Assembly: GCA_023387965.1 (NCBI GenBank)
Contig: JAEWHE010000042.1
Span: forward strand, 74,660-138,659
Direction: 5' to 3'
Length of the DNA: 64,000 bases
From: Bacteroidota bacterium
Lineage (GTDB): Bacteria; Bacteroidota; Bacteroidia; Flavobacteriales; Flavobacteriaceae
Under the pieces are notes generated by a model, which was not told the DNA's origin, made no database searches, and saw only the letters and a program-made list of their open reading frames with translations. Each line of letters begins with the position of its first letter. Position 1 is the stretch's first letter. Positions 58,692-64,000 of the stretch are shown here, piece after piece. A program made the translations under genes and the position numbers.

Positions 58692-61600
58692 ATGAGATAT
58701 TTGATAATCCTACTATTTACCTTCCACATTGTAAACGCTCAAAATAACACTATTCCTGATATAAAAACTGCATTTCCTGAAATAGCAGGTCCTTCACCAA
58801 CTGTTGCAGGATTAATGAAATTTGAGGAGGTACCTGTAGATAATTACACTGGGATACCTGATATTTCTATACCCCTTTATAGCATAAAGTCACAAGGAAA
58901 AACCACAATAAATCTTTCTCTAAACTATCATCCTTATAGTGTTGCATTGAGTGAAGTGGCCAGCTATTCAGGTCTAGGATGGAGTTTATTCGCTGGCGGT
59001 ACTATTTCACGAACTGTCAAAGGAAAACCAGATGAGTACTTTGATAATAACAACAATGTTCCGTCAGGCATTTATCAAGACGTTTCGATGGGAACGTTTG
59101 GAAATCATTACTATGAATCATTAGGAGTGTTTCAAGGTAATTTGCAACTTTTACCGGTTTTTAAAAAAATGTTATGGGAAACATTTTTTAAAGGAAGGTA
59201 TGATATGGAGCATGATCTATATCAATTCAATTTCATGGGAAGGTCTGGAAGATTTATAATTAGAAAGAATACATTAAATGATTTTGAAGTGGTCCAGCTA
59301 GGCAATGACAATGCCCTTAAAATACAGTTTCATAAAACTTTTAACTCCAATACTCACACTTACACCTTTTTAGGCTTTACAATCACGGATGAGGATGGAT
59401 ACAAATACTTTTTCGACCAAGTAGAAAATACTAGCCAAGCCACAGTTACACAAAACGAATATTATGGTGGGGTAAATAATATTTCAGGAAGCCAAATGGA
59501 ATTTACCAGTGCTTTCCACTTGAGCAAAATACAAGATCACGCAGGTGTATCGTTAGTAGAGTTTGTGTACAATGGTATCCAAGAGCCTATCAAAGAAATT
59601 TTTTCTGACGTATCCACTGAAAGAAATTATACGGATATGATTCCATTAGATCTTATAGATACTCACGGTGGTTCATGTGATTATCAATTGTATCGCTACG
59701 AACCTCACGTTTCCTCCACTCGATCAGTTAGAAGCGTAAACACGAAAAAATTAAAGCAAATTAAGATAATCGGAAAAGCAAATATCGATATCGTTCAAGA
59801 GCAAGGAAGACAAGATTATAATTTACAATTTCCAGAAAATTCATATAGGCTTAAAAATATCATTGTGTATGACTGGAATAATAACCCTGTCAAAAAATAT
59901 TCGTTCGATCACACATATTCCGAAATCAATTCTATTTATGGTAAGCGAATGATGCTCTCGGCTGTACACGAAGAAAATTTTCAGGACTCACAAAAACTCA
60001 GTTATCATTTAAGTTATGGCGCCAAACCAAATGAACCTTCTCTTATCCTAGGAAAAGACAATTGGGGATTTTTAAATGCAAAGCCTTATTTCTTGGGGAA
60101 TGGCACGTTTAGGGAGGCTACTCCCAACTCTATTACAACAGATGTCTTGCAAAAGATGACTTTGCCAACTGGTGGTGCTATTGTATATGATTTTGGATCA
60201 AATACTTACTCACACATTGGAAGTACAGAAATTACAGATTATTACGAAAATTTTGAAAACTGGAACTACTCCCAACAATCAATGTCATTTACTTCCGCAG
60301 GAGGGCTAACACCAGCACAATATTTTGATGTTTTCAGTGTCGAAGATTTCAAAGCTAAATTTTACGTGAATGCTACAGCTGGTAATTCAACTGGAGTGTT
60401 TAATATTTATAGGGAAGTAAATGGCGTAAACTCACACTTCACCAGTTTTAACTGTAACGAACTTTTAAATTGTGAAAGTCAAGAACTTTCATTTCCACCC
60501 GGAAGCTATTCAATTCGATATCAATGGCTTAATATTGACCAAACGAGCAGTGTAAATGTCATTATAGATTACAGAACAAAAAAAATTCAAAATCTACAAA
60601 AATATATTTACGGGGGTGGTTTGAGAATCAACAATATAGGATGGTTTGAGGACAGCACGGTTTCTCAGGAATATTTTAAAAATGTATTATTTCAGTACGG
60701 TCATGTACCGCTTCGTTCTAAAAATATAAGCTATCAATTTGGGGATGACGAAAGTAAAAGTAGCGGCTCACTTGTTTATGGAAAACCGGTATTTACCTAT
60801 AATAAATTAATACAAGCTGACGAAACTTGCTCCGGATCACCACGTAATTTTATACCTTATATTACCGTTTCCAGCTATAATAACCTAAAAAGTTTAAGGA
60901 CCAAAGGGGCTGATGTGGGCTACAAAAATGTGAGCATCAAGGAATCTGGAAAAGGAAAATCAGCTTTTACTTACACTTCGCCTATTGATTTCCCAGCGGA
61001 CGCAAATGCATACACGGTAGCACCTCCCTTCGTAGCATCTCGTGATTTAGACTACAAACGAGGCTTGGTCACTATAGAAAAACACTATAGAGAGGATGGC
61101 AAATTACTGTCTGAAACCGACTATAATTATGAGATAATTGAAGATGAAATTATGACAGGTATTCAAGCGGTACGTGGCGTGACTCAGAGCATCAGTAACG
61201 CACGACATTACACTTTTGAGGATTGGCAAAACACAATTAATTACTGCAACAGTCAGCCCGACTGGCTATGGATTGCAGCATGTCGAAACCTCGACAAAGA
61301 AGATACTTACAAGTATGTCTCTTATTTTCAATTGTGGGATTCATTTGGTTGGATAAAAAAAATCACTAAGACCACAAAAGAATATTTCGATTTTGATACG
61401 TTCGTAGAAACAACTCAAGAAACCTCCAATAACAGTTTCAATAAAATGATAGAGAGCCAAAAGATATTTATGAAACCGGACCAAACTAAATTTAAGCAGT
61501 CTATTTTCTCTTATCATAATTTTGGAACAAATGCCATTCGAGATGTTTACAAAATTGAAAACTTTGATGAAACCGGTTTATTGAATTCGAAAACGGCACA

Positions 61601-62087
61601 TTATAACTCTGCTTGGTCGGGCGTCATGAGGAAAGAATTGAACACTGTATTGACCAGCAAAAATAATCAGCCAGACCTAACGATTATAAGATACAACCGA
61701 TACGACACTTACGGTCACCCACTCGAAGTACAACAAGAAAACGGCATCAAAATCAGCTATATCTACGGTTACAACCAAACCGAACCGGTTGCCAAAATTG
61801 ACAATATGGCCTACGCCTCTATCCCTCAATACTTGATTACAGCTATTCACAGTGCTGCTAACGAAACGGCTATGACGACAGCTTTAGATAATTTACGCAA
61901 TACACTTAGTAATTCAATGGTGACTACCTATACCTACAAACCACTTGTGGGGGTTACTAGCATCACCGATCCTAAAGGTGATAAAATTACCTACGAATAC
62001 GACAGTTTCGGAAGGCTGAATGCTGTTCGGGATAAGGATAACAACTTACTTAGTGAAAATGAGTACAAATACAGAACCCAAAACTAA
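58692..62087 (+). CDS. Secreted RHS/YD-repeat-like protein
   Basis: A 1131-residue protein with a short signal peptide (MRYLIILLFTFHIVNAQ). The N-terminal part is typical of Bacteroidetes RHS proteins: GPSPTVAGLMKFEEVPVDNY, TGIPDISIPLYSIKSQGKTT, then LGWSLFAGGTISRTVKGKPD. A long beta-rich middle follows. The end has YD-type strands (IIRYNRYDTYGHPLEVQQEN, ITYEYDSFGRLNAVRDKDNN). It lacks a toxin tip and a T9SS sorting domain; its stop is 7 bp before the next RHS gene, so the two probably form one system. Confidence 0.88.
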   Translation: MRYLIILLFTFHIVNAQNNTIPDIKTAFPEIAGPSPTVAGLMKFEEVPVDNYTGIPDISIPLYSIKSQGKTTINLSLNYHPYSVALSEVASYSGLGWSLFAGGTISRTVKGKPDEYFDNNNNVPSGIYQDVSMGTFGNHYYESLGVFQGNLQLLPVFKKMLWETFFKGRYDMEHDLYQFNFMGRSGRFIIRKNTLNDFEVVQLGNDNALKIQFHKTFNSNTHTYTFLGFTITDEDGYKYFFDQVENTSQATVTQNEYYGGVNNISGSQMEFTSAFHLSKIQDHAGVSLVEFVYNGIQEPIKEIFSDVSTERNYTDMIPLDLIDTHGGSCDYQLYRYEPHVSSTRSVRSVNTKKLKQIKIIGKANIDIVQEQGRQDYNLQFPENSYRLKNIIVYDWNNNPVKKYSFDHTYSEINSIYGKRMMLSAVHEENFQDSQKLSYHLSYGAKPNEPSLILGKDNWGFLNAKPYFLGNGTFREATPNSITTDVLQKMTLPTGGAIVYDFGSNTYSHIGSTEITDYYENFENWNYSQQSMSFTSAGGLTPAQYFDVFSVEDFKAKFYVNATAGNSTGVFNIYREVNGVNSHFTSFNCNELLNCESQELSFPPGSYSIRYQWLNIDQTSSVNVIIDYRTKKIQNLQKYIYGGGLRINNIGWFEDSTVSQEYFKNVLFQYGHVPLRSKNISYQFGDDESKSSGSLVYGKPVFTYNKLIQADETCSGSPRNFIPYITVSSYNNLKSLRTKGADVGYKNVSIKESGKGKSAFTYTSPIDFPADANAYTVAPPFVASRDLDYKRGLVTIEKHYREDGKLLSETDYNYEIIEDEIMTGIQAVRGVTQSISNARHYTFEDWQNTINYCNSQPDWLWIAACRNLDKEDTYKYVSYFQLWDSFGWIKKITKTTKEYFDFDTFVETTQETSNNSFNKMIESQKIFMKPDQTKFKQSIFSYHNFGTNAIRDVYKIENFDETGLLNSKTAHYNSAWSGVMRKELNTVLTSKNNQPDLTIIRYNRYDTYGHPLEVQQENGIKISYIYGYNQTEPVAKIDNMAYASIPQYLITAIHSAANETAMTTALDNLRNTLSNSMVTTYTYKPLVGVTSITDPKGDKITYEYDSFGRLNAVRDKDNNLLSENEYKYRTQN

Positions 62088-62094
62088 ACCAGCC

Positions 62095-64000
62095 ATGAAA
62101 AAACTCTATACCATCGTTTCTTTAGTTTTGGCTACTGTAGGTTTTGCCCAACAGCAGAACTATGTGAAAACTACTACTTACAAACAGCCCACCACAACTT
62201 CTACCCCCTCGCCTGCTGTATCTGTGGCAAGCCAGAGTATTACTTTTTATGATGGACTGGGGCGTCCTATTCAACAAGTGGTATCTAAACAATCCGGAAC
62301 CGGAAAAAATATCGTTACTCCTATCACGTATGATGCTTTTGGAAGGCAACCCAAAGAATACCTTCCTTACGAAAGTGCTTCAACGGGATTGGATTACGAA
62401 GCCAATGCGCTTAGTGATGTATTGAGTTTTGGACCTTATCAAGGCGAAGTTCCTTTTAGCGAGAAACTTTTTGAGGCTTCACCCTTGAACCGTGTGTTGA
62501 AACAAGCTGCTCCTGGAGCATCGTGGATGCTGGGTAGTGGCAAAGAAATTAAGTTTGACTACCAGACCAATAGCACCAGTGAAGTTAAACGCTACTCGGC
62601 TACGACCACTTGGAATGACACGATTCAGCTGTACGACATTGCCTTAGTGGATCATGGAAATTACGCTGCCGGCGAATTGTACAAAACCATTACCAAAGAT
62701 GAAAACTGGACATCAGGAAATGAGCATTCCACTGAAGAATTTAAGGACAAAGAAGGTCGGGTGGTGCTCAAGCGAACTTACGGTGTTTCTGATGTGAATG
62801 GAACTCCAAGAAGCGAAGCTCACGATACTTATTATGTGTATGATATTTATGGTAATTTGACTTACGTGATTCCGCCTTTGGCCAATCCTGTAAGTCCTAA
62901 TCTCGAGGGTTTGTGTTACCAATATAAATACGATTACCGAAACCGTTTGGTCGAAAAAAAGTTACCCGGTAAACAATGGGAATTTATTGTGTATGACAAA
63001 TTAGACAAACCCGTGGCAACAGGACCTGCTTTCACGCCATTTGGGGGACAACAAACTGGATGGTTGGTGACCAAATACGATGCTTTTGGGCGTGTGGCTT
63101 ATACGGGTTGGTACAGCGGTGTGCCGGCAACAGCTGCAGGAAGAAAAACCATGCAACAAGCCCGCAATAGCCAGACTACAAATCTTTGGGAAACCCAAAA
63201 CACGACCAGCAATATCAACAACATAGCCATAGGTTATACCAATGTAGCCTTCCCTACCAGCGGCATGATTGTGCTTTCTGCCAGTTATTATGACAGTTAT
63301 AGTTTTCCCGGAGCTCCTACTGTTTTTGACAATGTGGAAGGCGAGCCTGTTTATTACAACAACAGCATCAAACCCAAGGGCATGCCAACCGGTAGTTGGA
63401 CAAGGGTGTTGACGTCATCATCTGAATATTTGGGCGAGACCAATTACATTCTCTATGACAAAAAAGGCAGAGCTATTCGTAACCACAAGAAAAATTATTT
63501 GGGCGGTTACACCACAACCGACAACAAACTTGATTTTGCGGGTAAAGCGCTTTATACCGTTACCAAACACAAACGTACCAATGGTGCTACTGAGCTTTAC
63601 ACCAAAGATATTTTTAGTTACACCCCGCAAGACCGATTGGACACACATTTGCACCAGATTGGCACGAGTGGAACACCTCAATTATTGGCTAAAAACGAGT
63701 ATGATGCTTTAGGCCAATTGGTTAGAAAAAGTGTGGGTGGCACTGACGTTACCGGACAAACTGCTTTACAGAAAGTGGATTATGCTTACAACATCAGAGG
63801 ATGGCTCAAGGAAATCAACAAAGTGGACAATTTGCTCCAAGGAACAGATCCCGTGGATTTGTTTGCGTTTAAGATTAATTACGATAGTAAGGAAATTGAT
63901 AATGATAACGTAAAAGAATTATACAACGGTAACATCGCTGAAACGTTTTGGAAAACCAATAGTGACAATATCAAACGTTCATATGGCTATCAATACGATG
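62095..64000 (+). CDS. DUF6443/RHS-repeat-associated protein, 3' truncated by the window
   Basis: The frame runs from an ATG at 62095 to the window end (635 codons). A signal peptide (MKKLYTIVSLVLATVGFAQ) is followed by the DUF6443 domain: SITFYDGLGRPIQQVVSKQS, then GTGKNIVTPITYDAFGRQPK and EYLPY. YD/RHS-like strands continue (YVYDIYGNLTYVIPP; YKYDYRNRLVEKKLPGKQWE; KYDAFGRVAYTGWY; LKNEYDALGQLVRK-like). Family members end in a conserved RHS core plus a variable, often toxic, C-terminal tip, with an immunity gene next. That part lies outside the window. Confidence 0.9.
   Translation, partial: MKKLYTIVSLVLATVGFAQQQNYVKTTTYKQPTTTSTPSPAVSVASQSITFYDGLGRPIQQVVSKQSGTGKNIVTPITYDAFGRQPKEYLPYESASTGLDYEANALSDVLSFGPYQGEVPFSEKLFEASPLNRVLKQAAPGASWMLGSGKEIKFDYQTNSTSEVKRYSATTTWNDTIQLYDIALVDHGNYAAGELYKTITKDENWTSGNEHSTEEFKDKEGRVVLKRTYGVSDVNGTPRSEAHDTYYVYDIYGNLTYVIPPLANPVSPNLEGLCYQYKYDYRNRLVEKKLPGKQWEFIVYDKLDKPVATGPAFTPFGGQQTGWLVTKYDAFGRVAYTGWYSGVPATAAGRKTMQQARNSQTTNLWETQNTTSNINNIAIGYTNVAFPTSGMIVLSASYYDSYSFPGAPTVFDNVEGEPVYYNNSIKPKGMPTGSWTRVLTSSSEYLGETNYILYDKKGRAIRNHKKNYLGGYTTTDNKLDFAGKALYTVTKHKRTNGATELYTKDIFSYTPQDRLDTHLHQIGTSGTPQLLAKNEYDALGQLVRKSVGGTDVTGQTALQKVDYAYNIRGWLKEINKVDNLLQGTDPVDLFAFKINYDSKEIDNDNVKELYNGNIAETFWKTNSDNIKRSYGYQYD

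Overview
The window looks like chromosomal DNA from a member of the Flavobacteriaceae, most likely Flavobacterium or a close relative. The evidence is low G+C with A/T-rich intergenic DNA, promoters of the Bacteroidetes type (TTG, about 16-22 nt, then TAnnTTTG), no clear Shine-Dalgarno sequences, a SecA of about 1120 residues, a type IX secretion (T9SS) sorting domain, head-GIN/PspC/PadR genes, and protein sequences typical of that family. I cannot name the species.

Positions 1-53,400 are mostly housekeeping genes in short operons. From left to right: the end of an FAD-linked oxidase; a CPA1 antiporter; secA; a PduO-type cobalamin adenosyltransferase; a LolD/MacB-type ATPase; meaB and mutA facing each other; a divIC/ftsB-like gene and udk; an exonuclease/GIY-YIG fusion; tRNA-Pro(TGG); trxB; a Nudix hydrolase and a PlsC-like acyltransferase; a sigma factor with a membrane protein; an NDH-2-like dehydrogenase; a dipeptidase and mazG; a PadR-PspC-GIN envelope cluster; a HigBA/RelE-type toxin-antitoxin pair; grpE-dnaJ; an ABC exporter; an NtrC-like regulator without a DNA-binding domain; a half DEAD-box protein; a second ABC-F gene; an ECF sigma factor with a plug-domain anti-sigma-like protein; PPK2; a MATE exporter; and mutB. 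Four parts of the B12-dependent methylmalonyl-CoA system are present (adenosyltransferase, MeaB chaperone, MutA, MutB), but mutA and mutB lie about 38 kb apart.

Positions 53,700-64,000 are accessory. An RteC-like gene converges on a four-gene minus-strand operon (250-aa protein, DUF5675 protein, two tiny membrane proteins). A 67-aa gene diverges from that operon across a spaced direct repeat. Then comes a plus-strand set: a seven-repeat T9SS cargo protein, an RHS/YD-type secreted protein, and a DUF6443 RHS protein cut by the window end. The likely variable toxin tip and immunity gene lie beyond the window. No integrase, transposase, capsid or conjugation gene is visible.

The intergenic DNA is unusual. 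One family of dispersed elements has constant flanks (AGCCCCGATTGAAG ... GCGGAAAGCGGGAA) around a hairpin whose sequence differs from copy to copy but stays self-complementary. In the two best copies the imperfect pairs are G-U when read in one orientation. Other spacer families are ATTCCAA-rich mosaics, ATTTATGATT-rich stretches and short tandem arrays of period 7-9, one of which seems to have entered the 5' end of mutB.
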